Origin: Planctomycetota bacterium
GTDB taxonomy: Bacteria; Planctomycetota; UBA8108
Assembly (NCBI GenBank): GCA_022451445.1
Contig: JAKUSY010000053.1
Span: 1-11,655, forward strand
Reading direction: 5' to 3'
DNA: 11,655 nucleotides
How positions within the stretch are numbered: position 1 is the first letter of the stretch; each line of letters starts with the position of its first letter. The position numbers and the translations under genes were made by a program. The notes beneath the pieces are model-generated. The model ran no database searches. It worked only from the letters and a program-made list of their open reading frames with translations, and was not told the DNA's origin. Below are positions 1 to 7,426 of the stretch, piece by piece.

Positions 1-10
1 GGCAACACCC

Positions 11-1687
11 TCAGCTGGCGCCGGCGCCGTTCTCCGGGGTGACCGCCCCGAGGGGCGCATCCTCGGCGGAGCCGGAGGGCCCGGGTGGAGGCTGCTCGTC
101 TTCGCCAAGAGGGAGGCGCTCGTAGGTCCGCCCCCCGGCCGGGGCATCGCGCGAGAGCAACGCCTCCTTGTAGAGCTTCTGCCCCCACTCGGTCGGGTAC
201 TCTCCGGTCAGGCAGCCTTCGCAAAGGTCGCATTCGGAAAGGCCCAACGCTCCATTGAGCTCATCCACCGTGAGGTAACGCAGCGTATCGGCCCCGAGCT
301 CCTTCCCCATCGTTTCGAGGCCTTCCCGGGCCAGCTCGCCCTTGACCGGTCCCTCAAAGAATTGGGGAGCGATGAGCTCGCTGACTGTCGACATGTCGAT
401 TCCATAGCTGCAGGGCGCCATGATGGGAGGACAGGCAACGCGCACATGCACCTCCTTGGCGCCGCCGAATTTTCTGAGCATCTTCACGATTACGCGGAGA
501 GTCGTCGAACGAACGATGCTGTCCTCGACCAGGAAGACCCGCTTGCCGCGGACCACCTCCGGCAGCACGGTATACTTTCTCTTGACCCTCGCCTTGCGAT
601 TCTTGCCCTCGATAAAGGTTCGCCCGACGTAGCGGTTGCGAATCAACCCCTCCTTGGTGGGGATGCCGAGCCGGTGGGCCATGGCATCACACGCCGCCTT
701 CGCGGTATCGGGAACCGGGACCACGATACACTCCTCCGCGTTCACCTCGAGGGGCTCCGCGTCCGCCAGGGCTTCGCCGAGACGGTTGCGGGCGAGGTAA
801 ACCGACTTGCCGTTGAGCTCCGATGCGACATTGGCGAAATACACCCACTCAAAAAAACAATGGGCTTTGCGGGGAGAGGGAGCGAACTCCCTGATCTCGT
901 ACCCCTCGGGGCGTACGTGGATCAGGTGGCCAGGCTCGAGATCCTGGAGGTCCCTGAAACCCTTATTGGCCAGGGCGAGGCTCTCGGAGGCGGCGCCAAA
1001 CAGGTTGCCGCGGAAGCCGTATACCAGGGGGCGAACACCCAGGGGATCGCGGGCCAGGACCAGGTCCCCATCGGCGTTGAGAAACGCCAGGCTGTAGGCG
1101 CCATCGAACGTATCAGCGATATGCCTGAAGACCTCGACGAAGTCGGGCTTCTCATCTCCCTTATTGGCATAGGCCAGGTGATGCATGAACAGCTCGGTAT
1201 CGGTTTCATGGGCCAGGTGGTAGTCGCCCTTGTCCTGCTCCAGCAGCTTCTTGCGTACCTCGACGTAATTGGCGATGTTGCCGTTGAAGCAGAAGGAGAA
1301 CCATTTCCACTTGCGGCCATGATGACGCTCAAAGGGTTGGGCGTATTCCCGGCCCTCCTTGCCGCAGGTGGCGTAGCGGGTATGCCCAATCGCGGCGCGG
1401 CCGCTGTACTCGTCCACGATCGCCCGGAACTTCCCGGGATCCGGATGGGTCAGGTGAAACACATCCGTAACGCTGCCGACTTCCTTGTAGGTGTCGATCA
1501 GCTGCGCGGCATCCTCATCGTAGCGGGCAAGGCCGGCGGCGAGCTGCCCCCTGTTCTGCAGGTCGATGAGCATATCAGGGACCAGCCTGGTTACGGAGCC
1601 CTCATACAACTCCTCGCCGGAAACCGGGGCGCTGTTCAGCCGGTATACCGCGGCAATGCCGCATTCATCGTGAACAGGATCTAACAC
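11..1687 (-). CDS. purF: Amidophosphoribosyltransferase (glutamine PRPP amidotransferase), divergent subtype
   Basis: Catalyses the first committed step of de novo purine synthesis in the cytoplasm: PRPP plus glutamine gives 5-phosphoribosylamine. The start is GTG (558 residues), with AGGA about 10 bases upstream. The N-terminal Ntn-hydrolase glutaminase domain would be exposed by removal of an 8-residue propeptide (MLDPVHDE), leaving Cys9 as nucleophile. GHTRYATCG (101-109), FNGN (134-137) and ETD (161-163) match glutaminase active-site segments. The phosphoribosyltransferase half shows VPVPDTAKAA (323-332) and the PRPP loop VEDSIVRSTT (387-396). Cys277, Cys426, Cys489 and Cys492 fall where the Bacillus-type enzyme binds a 4Fe-4S cluster, so an oxygen-sensitive cluster enzyme is inferred. 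Oddities: NRGQLAAGL (45-53) replaces the usual RGQ-D/E-S/A-AGI, a basic aromatic stretch (RKWKWF, 125-130) precedes FNGN, and about 40 Pro/Gly/Glu-rich residues trail the conserved C-terminus. Function is confident; the subtype is less common. Confidence 0.95.
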   Translation of the reverse strand: MLDPVHDECGIAAVYRLNSAPVSGEELYEGSVTRLVPDMLIDLQNRGQLAAGLARYDEDAAQLIDTYKEVGSVTDVFHLTHPDPGKFRAIVDEYSGRAAIGHTRYATCGKEGREYAQPFERHHGRKWKWFSFCFNGNIANYVEVRKKLLEQDKGDYHLAHETDTELFMHHLAYANKGDEKPDFVEVFRHIADTFDGAYSLAFLNADGDLVLARDPLGVRPLVYGFRGNLFGAASESLALANKGFRDLQDLEPGHLIHVRPEGYEIREFAPSPRKAHCFFEWVYFANVASELNGKSVYLARNRLGEALADAEPLEVNAEECIVVPVPDTAKAACDAMAHRLGIPTKEGLIRNRYVGRTFIEGKNRKARVKRKYTVLPEVVRGKRVFLVEDSIVRSTTLRVIVKMLRKFGGAKEVHVRVACPPIMAPCSYGIDMSTVSELIAPQFFEGPVKGELAREGLETMGKELGADTLRYLTVDELNGALGLSECDLCEGCLTGEYPTEWGQKLYKEALLSRDAPAGGRTYERLPLGEDEQPPPGPSGSAEDAPLGAVTPENGAGAS

Positions 1688-1688
1688 T

Positions 1689-1720
1689 TAAGAACAGTCC
1701 TCGCACACTAAAGACAGTCC
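1689..1720. repeat. Pair of 12-bp direct repeats upstream of purF
   Basis: On the plus strand, TAAGAACAGTCC (1689-1700) and TAAAGACAGTCC (1709-1720) match at 10 of 12 positions and start exactly 20 bp apart, about two helical turns. The proximal copy covers the purF Shine-Dalgarno region and lies one base from the GTG start. The layout fits a tandem operator or RNA-level control site for purF, but no protein is known to bind this motif, and chance or simple duplication is possible. Confidence 0.45.
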
Positions 1721-1723
1721 CGC

Positions 1724-1745
1724 AGAGAACCTCGAAGAGTTCTCT
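1724..1745 (-). promoter_or_regulatory. Hairpin in the amidase-purF gap
   Basis: AGAGAA (1724-1729) pairs with TTCTCT (1740-1745). After one bulged C, CTC (1731-1733) pairs with GAG (1737-1739), leaving a GAA loop, so the stem has 9 pairs. No T-run follows on either strand, so it is not a standard intrinsic terminator. It could be a purF leader structure, an RNA end-stabilising hairpin downstream of the amidase, or an operator half-site pair. Confidence 0.4.
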
Positions 1746-1801
1746 AGAAGCCGAACGATAACCGCAGCGTGAAACCGAGTCAAGCTCGGCACGCCCAAGA
1801 G

Positions 1802-2473
1802 TTATCGCTTCTTCCGGCGGCTTTCGAGCCATTCGATGATGTGCTGTCCGGGACAGGCGGTCGGAGTGAGACCCTCCATGATCCGGATGCGGTTGTGGGT
1901 GTAAATCTCGGAATCCGCGATGGTGAAGATACCCTGCAGGACGGCCAGAAGATCGCCCAGTCGCTCCAGCTGGGCGGGAGGCGGCTCCTGGAGATCGAAA
2001 TTGCCAAGCAGAAGAATTCCAATGTTGCCCCTATTGAGCTCCAGGGAGCCGGCATGCGCCCCGATCCTGTCAAGGTGGCGCCCCTCCCAGAGACACCCGA
2101 AAGGGTCGACGATATAGTGATAGCCGATGTCATCCCAGCCGTTAGCGCCGATGTGGGTGTCCTGGATGGCCTTGATCGCCGAGGTGACGGTGCCTCTGTC
2201 GATGGCGGAAAAAATACCCGCGCCGGAGTGGTGGATGGTGATCCGGGCGGGAGCGCCAAGGCTCTCGGTCCCCTCGGCGGCCGTCGCCGCACTCCAATCC
2301 TTCCTTGCAAGGGCACCTACCTGCGCGGTGATTCCTTCTCGCCAGGCTGTCACCGGGTCAGGCTCCTTCCGGGGCCAGAACATGATCAGCCCCGCCAGGA
2401 TCAGGACCGCCAATCCCACGAGCGCCCATATGGTGATTGTCGCGATCTTCGTTTTTCCGCTGTCTGCCTTCAT
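1802..2473 (-). CDS. Membrane-anchored N-acetylmuramoyl-L-alanine amidase (PGRP/T7-lysozyme family)
   Basis: Predicted zinc amidase that cuts the bond between N-acetylmuramate and the peptide stem of peptidoglycan. The 223-residue protein starts at MKADSGK, has one membrane segment (about 11-33), and then a periplasm-facing catalytic domain. Ligand candidates in family order are His81 (IHHSG), His193 (YTHN) and Cys207 (TACPG). Tyr118 in IGYHY and Thr205, two residues before the Cys, sit where the amidase catalytic residues of T7 lysozyme and peptidoglycan recognition proteins lie. NRGNIGILLLGNFD (147-160) is the usual core strand. The reading frame stays open upstream to 2644, but this start places the membrane anchor at the N-terminus; no convincing Shine-Dalgarno is visible, and the ATG at 2560 is an alternative. 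It is upstream of and co-oriented with purF, 114 bases away, so co-transcription is uncertain. A role in wall turnover or muropeptide recycling is inferred. Confidence 0.88.
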   Translation of the reverse strand: MKADSGKTKIATITIWALVGLAVLILAGLIMFWPRKEPDPVTAWREGITAQVGALARKDWSAATAAEGTESLGAPARITIHHSGAGIFSAIDRGTVTSAIKAIQDTHIGANGWDDIGYHYIVDPFGCLWEGRHLDRIGAHAGSLELNRGNIGILLLGNFDLQEPPPAQLERLGDLLAVLQGIFTIADSEIYTHNRIRIMEGLTPTACPGQHIIEWLESRRKKR

Positions 2474-2573
2474 CTGTGAAAAGTCTACCGCCAGCCCGGG
2501 CGCGAGAAAAGGCACACTGCGCACCAACACCCTCCGTACAGCGCCCCCGGCAATACGCATATTACTTGTATTG

Positions 2574-2622
2574 GCGCCTCTCAGGTTAGAAGATGGGGAG
2601 GTGGGTTCGACTCCAGCCAGGT
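2574..2622 (+). other. tRNA-like sequence scrap (not a functional tRNA)
   Basis: In the divergent spacer, GGCGCC is followed by a D-arm-like CTCAGGTTAGA (2580-2590) and a T-loop-like GGTTCGACTCC (2604-2614), ending 11 bases before the CotH-protein start. There is no anticodon arm, the T stem has a mismatch, and the presumed acceptor strands do not pair. It may be the remnant of a tRNA or of the 3' end of a transfer-messenger RNA gene, or a chance match. Confidence 0.25.
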
Positions 2623-2633
2623 ACGGACATACT

Positions 2634-5600
2634 ATGAAGACCATGAGAAGGGCGCTTATCTGCCTCTATTTCTGCGCCGCCGGCGGCCTGGGGCTCTCCC
2701 CTGCCCTTGCGCAAACGATCATCATCAACGAGGTCCATTACCATCCGGGCGATGGCGGCTCCTCCGGCGAATTCGTCGAATTGCACAATTACGGTTCGAG
2801 AGATGTTGACATCAGCGGCTGGCTTCTCAGTGGCGCGGTGACCTACGCCTTCCCCCAGGGAAGCGTCATCGAGGCGGATGGCTTCCTGGTCATCGCCGAA
2901 AATGCCGATCTGCTGGCAAGCCGCTACGGGCTCGAGAGAGGCTCCCTGGAAGGAGACTACACCGGCAACCTCGACAACGCCGGAGAATTGCTGCAGCTCT
3001 GGACGCCGGTGGGCTATATGGTTTCCTTCGTCGACTACGGAGAATCCGACCTGTGGCCCGAGACCCCTGACGGCCTCGGCCCGTCGCTCGAGCGTCTCTC
3101 CCCGACACTCGAGGAAACCGACCCGCGTGCCTGGGCCGCCTCGATACCCGTCGGCGGCACGCCTGGAGCGGCGAACTCGGTTCGGATCACGGACGTCAAC
3201 GCGCCCGAAAGAAACCGCTCGGAGCTGATCGCCCAGGGCGCCGAGTTCAGGTTTTTCAGGGGGACCGAGCCTCCCCCCGAGGACTGGAAGGAGCTCGACT
3301 TCGACGATGGGGAATGGGAATCCGGACCTGCCGGATTCGGCTACGGTGACGACGACGATGCCACCGTCCTTGAAGACATGTCCGGGAACTACCTGACCGT
3401 CTTCCTGCGCAGACGCTTTGATGTCGATGACCTCGACCTCGTGGAGGAGCTCCTTCTTTCGGTTGATTACGACGATGGGTTCGTCGCCTACATCAACGGA
3501 GAGGAGGTCGCCCGGGCCAACCTGGATGCTACAGAGTTCGACAGCCCGACCATCATCAACCATGAGGCCGGGGCATCCGAGGAGTTCCCGGTCGACAACC
3601 TCGGCCTGCTGCGTGAAGGAGAGAACGTTCTCGCCGTCCAGGGCCACAATACCGGCCTGGAAAGCTCTGATTTCAGCATCTCGCCTTTTCTCGAATTTAT
3701 CGAAGCAGAGGAGGGGAAGAAGCCCGAGGACGACCCGGAACCTCCGAAGCGGGACCTGGTCATCAACGAGGTCTACACCGGGGGAGAGGGAAGCGGCTGG
3801 GTCGAGCTCTACAACCCGACCGGCGAAGAGGTCAACGCGGGCGGAAGGCGAGTAGGCCTCTTCCCGCCCGAGTCCGGGAGCTTTACCCTCCCGGCGCAAA
3901 CCTCCATCGGAGCGGGTGGGCGTATGGTGCTCTTTGAATCCCAGCTCGGCTTCGAGCTCGATAGAATCCAGGCGCTCATCCTCGATGATGGCCGCGGACG
4001 TTTTATCGACGGCTTCAACCCGCGCGCCGCCGGCGCCAGCGCCTCGACCGGACGCTTTCCCGACGGCGCCGACAACCGGGTGGTCTTCGAGGAGACGACC
4101 CCGAGCACGGCCAATCGCTATGTGCCCCGTCGTGACATCGTCATCAATGAGATCATGTACCACCCCCCGGATGACGCCGGCGGAGAATACCTCGAGCTCT
4201 TGAACCGATCCGGCGAAATGGTCGACCTCGGCGGCTGGTCCTTCACCCGGGGAATCGACTACACGTTCGCGGCCGGCACGACGCTCGGCCCCGGCGAATA
4301 CCTCGTCCTGGCCCGGGAGCCCGCGGCCGTCGAGGAACACTACGATATCGACGGAGTCCTGGGCCCCTGGGAGGGAGCGCTCGACAACGCCGCCGAAACG
4401 CTCCTCTTGCGGGGAGCCAACGGCAATATGGTCGACCGGGTTCGCTACGCGGATGAAGGCAGCTACCCTGAGGAGGCGGACGGGGACGGACCCTCGCTCG
4501 AGCTCATCAACCCTGGAATCGAAAATCGCTACGGACCGGCCTGGCGGGCAAGCGAGGAGGATGGCTCCCCCGGCCGCTTCAACTCGCGTTCAGAGCCCGA
4601 CCCCGAACCCATCATCGTGGGCGTGCGCCATGAGCCGGTCATCCCGACCGCGGACCAGGGCGTCCGTGTGCTGGCCGTCGTCTCCGACGACCAGCCCCTG
4701 CAAAACGTAACCCTCACCTGGGAGGTCGACGACGCAGACGATTCGAGAGACTCCACCGAGATGGTCGATGACGGAGAGGGCGACGATGGCATAGCGGGAA
4801 ACGGCGTCTACGGCGCGGACATCCCCGCCCAATCCAACCTCGACGTCATCGCCTTCTGGATCGACGCCGAGGGCGAAGGCGACCAGTCCACGCGGGCTCC
4901 CGCCGATGCCCCGGACCGGCCCTACCTCTACCAGGTCGAAAGCTCACCCACCGCCGAGATCCGGCCCCTCTACAGAATCATCATGCGAGGCGCCACCCTG
5001 CGAAATTTCAGGAACAGGGCACGCGGCAGCGATGACCTCGCGAACATGACCCTGGTCGCCGATGGCAGGGCCTGGCACAACCGGGGCATCCGGCTCAGGG
5101 GCTCCTCGGCGCGCAACTGCAACCCCCTGAGCTACCGGATCCAATTCGATCACGACTCGGATTTCCACGGGATCAAGAGAATCAACATGAACGGCTGCAA
5201 CAGCGACCAGCAATGGCTCGGGCTCGACTTCCTGCGGCGCACCGGAACGGCCACGCCGCTGGCCTGGTTCCGCCGGCTCTCCTTCAACAGGCAGCTGGAC
5301 CAGGGCTGGCACCTGCGGGTCGAGGTCATCCGCCAGGACTTCCTCGAGCGGACCTTCCCCAACGATGCCGATGGCAACCTCTACCGGGGAATAGGCCAGG
5401 CCAACCTCGACTACCGGGGCGAGACTGCCGATCGCTACAGGCAGAACTACCGCAAGGACACCAACCGGGACGAGGATGATTATTCCGACGTAGCCGATCT
5501 CTGCCGGGACTTCGACGCCGCTGAGACCTCCGATGCCGACTTCCCCGAGGCGATTGAGCAGCGAATCGACGTGCTGCAGTGGAGCAAGTATTTCGCCACC

Positions 5601-7373
5601 TACGCCATGCTGGGCTCGACCGAGAACAGCATCGTGCTGAACAACGGGGATGATTACTTCCTCTACCACCGCTTCAGCGACGACCGCTGGGTCCTGCTTC
5701 CCTGGGATCTCGACAGCTGTTTTGACCAAGTCAACCAGGTGCTCTTCCGCCCGACGGTGGACCAGATCGAGCGCTTCCTCGAGCACCCCCGCTACGCTCC
5801 GGACTATCTATGCTATATCGCGACATTCCTGGAGACCGCCTGGGGAGACGAACAGGTCGACGTCCGGATCGACCAGCTCGAACCCCTCTTCGCCAACGCG
5901 CGGATCAACCGCCTGCGCGACTACGCCGACCAGCGGCGGACCTTTCTCCGGGAGCGCATCGACACCCGCTTCGAGATCACCTCCATAAGGGGCGGAGCGA
6001 TCTGCGATGGGGTCCTCTTACCGAACCGGCCGATCGTGACGATCGAGGGGATCGCCCCCTCCTGCGGATCCTCCGATATATTCATCGGCGAGACCCGGGC
6101 GGTCTTCGACTACCGGGCGGGGACCTGGAGCGCCAACATCGAGATCCTCGAGGCCGGCGTTCTCGAGATCGTCGCACGGGATCGTACGGGCTTCGAGCGC
6201 GCCAGGATCGATTTGCCGACCGACGCCCCGCCCCAGGATAACGGCGCGAAGGCCCCCAGCCCCGGCAACCAGGCTCCAGGGAACGACTATATCGCCATGC
6301 TGTCCACCGATTACGCCGAGATCACCGATCCCGATGAAGACAACATCACCTGGCTGTTCACCGAGGGCGTCGACAACTCCCTGAGCCCCGATGGCCGGGT
6401 TCTAACCGCTCCCAACGATGGCGATTTCCGCAGCCAGCGACAGTCCTCCGCCATCTACCGGCTGTATTTCCGCCAGAGCGGAACCTACCGTGCCTATTTC
6501 CGCATTCGCGGCTTCGACCGCAACTCCAACAGCATCTGGCGGCCACGCGGCTTTGGCCTGGACCCGGACATCAACATGAACACCGGCAACGGCGGGCGCT
6601 TCTCCTGGATCAGCGAGGGCGACTATGTCGTCACCCAGGAAGACGTCGACGAGCAGAGAACCCTCGAGTTCCTCCTCGGGGTGCGAGAGTTCAGGGCCCA
6701 GGTTGACGCCTTCGTGCTCAGCCTCGATGCCGACCTCGTCGGTCCGGACCTGAACGGCCTCTTCGGAGAAGGACCCGCCGGCGCTCCTGTCGCCAGGCCA
6801 CTGGTTAACCTGGTCCCGGCCGCCGAGGTGGCCCTGGAGGAAGGCTCCGTGGAGATCACCTTCGATGCGCAGCGCTCCCACGATGGCGCCTGCGGCCGCG
6901 AGAACCTCGAATTTGACTGGGAAAAGATTTCCGGGCCGGAGGGCGCGGCCTTCGCCGGCCCCGTGAACCTGTCCGTGCTGAGCGTCGTCTTCACCCAGCC
7001 GGGGGAGTACCTCTACCGCCTGACGGTCTCCACCACCGACCTTCCCGAGAGCGCGAGATCGAGAGACTTCTCCATCACCGTAACCGATGGGGCCGGGCCC
7101 GATACGACACCCTTCCTCCTCTGTGACTCCAACGCCAATGGCGAGAACTCCCTGGCCGACCCGGTCTTCACCCTCCGCCACCTCTTCGGCGGCGAGTCCG
7201 AAACGCGCTGCGAGGCGGCCATGGATTGCGACTCGGATGGGGAGATCTCCCTCAGCGACGCGGTCTTCAACCTCAACTACCTCTTCCTTGGCGGCAGGAC
7301 GCCTGCCGCTCCCTTCCCGGCCTGCGCCGCGGGTACGCCGGAGAATTGCGAGATCTCCAACTGCCAGAATTAA
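2634..7373 (+). CDS. Large secreted lamin-tail / CotH kinase-like multidomain protein with dockerin-like C-terminus
   Basis: A 1,579-residue exported protein of unknown role. The signal peptide is residues 1-26 (cleavage ALA|Q). Lamin-tail domains lie at about 28-180, 373-490 and 500-652, each opening with a [TIV]-[IV]-INE strand. A beta-sandwich occupies about 205-365 (YDDGFVAYINGEEVARA) and an Ig-like module about 658-762. The CotH kinase-like domain (about 776-1115) carries LRGSSAR (821-827), DADGNLYRG (911-919) and LPWDLDSCFD, with WDLD at 1024-1027, the family's metal/catalytic segment. A carbohydrate-binding-like domain (about 1218-1367) and a PKD-like domain (about 1383-1486) follow. 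The end carries two 12-residue dockerin-type calcium loops, DSNANGENSLAD (1498-1509) and DCDSDGEISLSD (1531-1542), in a Cys-rich tail. The upstream frame is open from 2127, but the signal peptide fixes the start at 2634, which lacks a clear Shine-Dalgarno. CotH proteins phosphorylate partner proteins in some bacteria and fungi; activity here is inferred. Confidence 0.93.
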   Translation: MKTMRRALICLYFCAAGGLGLSPALAQTIIINEVHYHPGDGGSSGEFVELHNYGSRDVDISGWLLSGAVTYAFPQGSVIEADGFLVIAENADLLASRYGLERGSLEGDYTGNLDNAGELLQLWTPVGYMVSFVDYGESDLWPETPDGLGPSLERLSPTLEETDPRAWAASIPVGGTPGAANSVRITDVNAPERNRSELIAQGAEFRFFRGTEPPPEDWKELDFDDGEWESGPAGFGYGDDDDATVLEDMSGNYLTVFLRRRFDVDDLDLVEELLLSVDYDDGFVAYINGEEVARANLDATEFDSPTIINHEAGASEEFPVDNLGLLREGENVLAVQGHNTGLESSDFSISPFLEFIEAEEGKKPEDDPEPPKRDLVINEVYTGGEGSGWVELYNPTGEEVNAGGRRVGLFPPESGSFTLPAQTSIGAGGRMVLFESQLGFELDRIQALILDDGRGRFIDGFNPRAAGASASTGRFPDGADNRVVFEETTPSTANRYVPRRDIVINEIMYHPPDDAGGEYLELLNRSGEMVDLGGWSFTRGIDYTFAAGTTLGPGEYLVLAREPAAVEEHYDIDGVLGPWEGALDNAAETLLLRGANGNMVDRVRYADEGSYPEEADGDGPSLELINPGIENRYGPAWRASEEDGSPGRFNSRSEPDPEPIIVGVRHEPVIPTADQGVRVLAVVSDDQPLQNVTLTWEVDDADDSRDSTEMVDDGEGDDGIAGNGVYGADIPAQSNLDVIAFWIDAEGEGDQSTRAPADAPDRPYLYQVESSPTAEIRPLYRIIMRGATLRNFRNRARGSDDLANMTLVADGRAWHNRGIRLRGSSARNCNPLSYRIQFDHDSDFHGIKRINMNGCNSDQQWLGLDFLRRTGTATPLAWFRRLSFNRQLDQGWHLRVEVIRQDFLERTFPNDADGNLYRGIGQANLDYRGETADRYRQNYRKDTNRDEDDYSDVADLCRDFDAAETSDADFPEAIEQRIDVLQWSKYFATYAMLGSTENSIVLNNGDDYFLYHRFSDDRWVLLPWDLDSCFDQVNQVLFRPTVDQIERFLEHPRYAPDYLCYIATFLETAWGDEQVDVRIDQLEPLFANARINRLRDYADQRRTFLRERIDTRFEITSIRGGAICDGVLLPNRPIVTIEGIAPSCGSSDIFIGETRAVFDYRAGTWSANIEILEAGVLEIVARDRTGFERARIDLPTDAPPQDNGAKAPSPGNQAPGNDYIAMLSTDYAEITDPDEDNITWLFTEGVDNSLSPDGRVLTAPNDGDFRSQRQSSAIYRLYFRQSGTYRAYFRIRGFDRNSNSIWRPRGFGLDPDINMNTGNGGRFSWISEGDYVVTQEDVDEQRTLEFLLGVREFRAQVDAFVLSLDADLVGPDLNGLFGEGPAGAPVARPLVNLVPAAEVALEEGSVEITFDAQRSHDGACGRENLEFDWEKISGPEGAAFAGPVNLSVLSVVFTQPGEYLYRLTVSTTDLPESARSRDFSITVTDGAGPDTTPFLLCDSNANGENSLADPVFTLRHLFGGESETRCEAAMDCDSDGEISLSDAVFNLNYLFLGGRTPAAPFPACAAGTPENCEISNCQN

Positions 7374-7411
7374 AGCTCACGCCGCAAGCAGGAGAAACGC
7401 GCTTCAGACGA

Positions 7412-7425
7412 CGCTGAATTCAGCG
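7412..7425. terminator. Perfect palindrome between convergent genes, possible weak bidirectional terminator
   Basis: CGCTGAATTCAGCG is a perfect 14-bp palindrome that can fold as a 5-bp stem with an AATT loop. It lies in the 53-base gap between the convergent ends of the CotH-protein and channel genes. The position suits a shared transcription end, but there is no T-run on either strand and the stem is short. Confidence 0.25.
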
Positions 7426-7426
7426 C

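Noticed and set aside
362..1684. 440-codon open frame on the plus strand opposite purF
   Set aside because: It is the antisense of a clearly recognised PurF in GC-rich DNA with strong codon bias. Its translation shows no family motif.
2127..2633. N-terminal extension of the large secreted protein
   Set aside because: It runs antisense through the amidase gene and would bury the clear signal peptide that begins at 2634.
2586..4340. 584-codon open frame on the minus strand opposite the lamin-tail/CotH gene
   Set aside because: Antisense shadow: the plus strand encodes a signal peptide and recognised domains, and the minus translation resembles nothing known.
4944..5786. 280-codon minus-strand open frame opposite the CotH domain, and a similar one at 6402-7181
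   Set aside because: Both lie antisense to conserved domain sequence and are low-complexity Val/Glu/Gly-rich translations.
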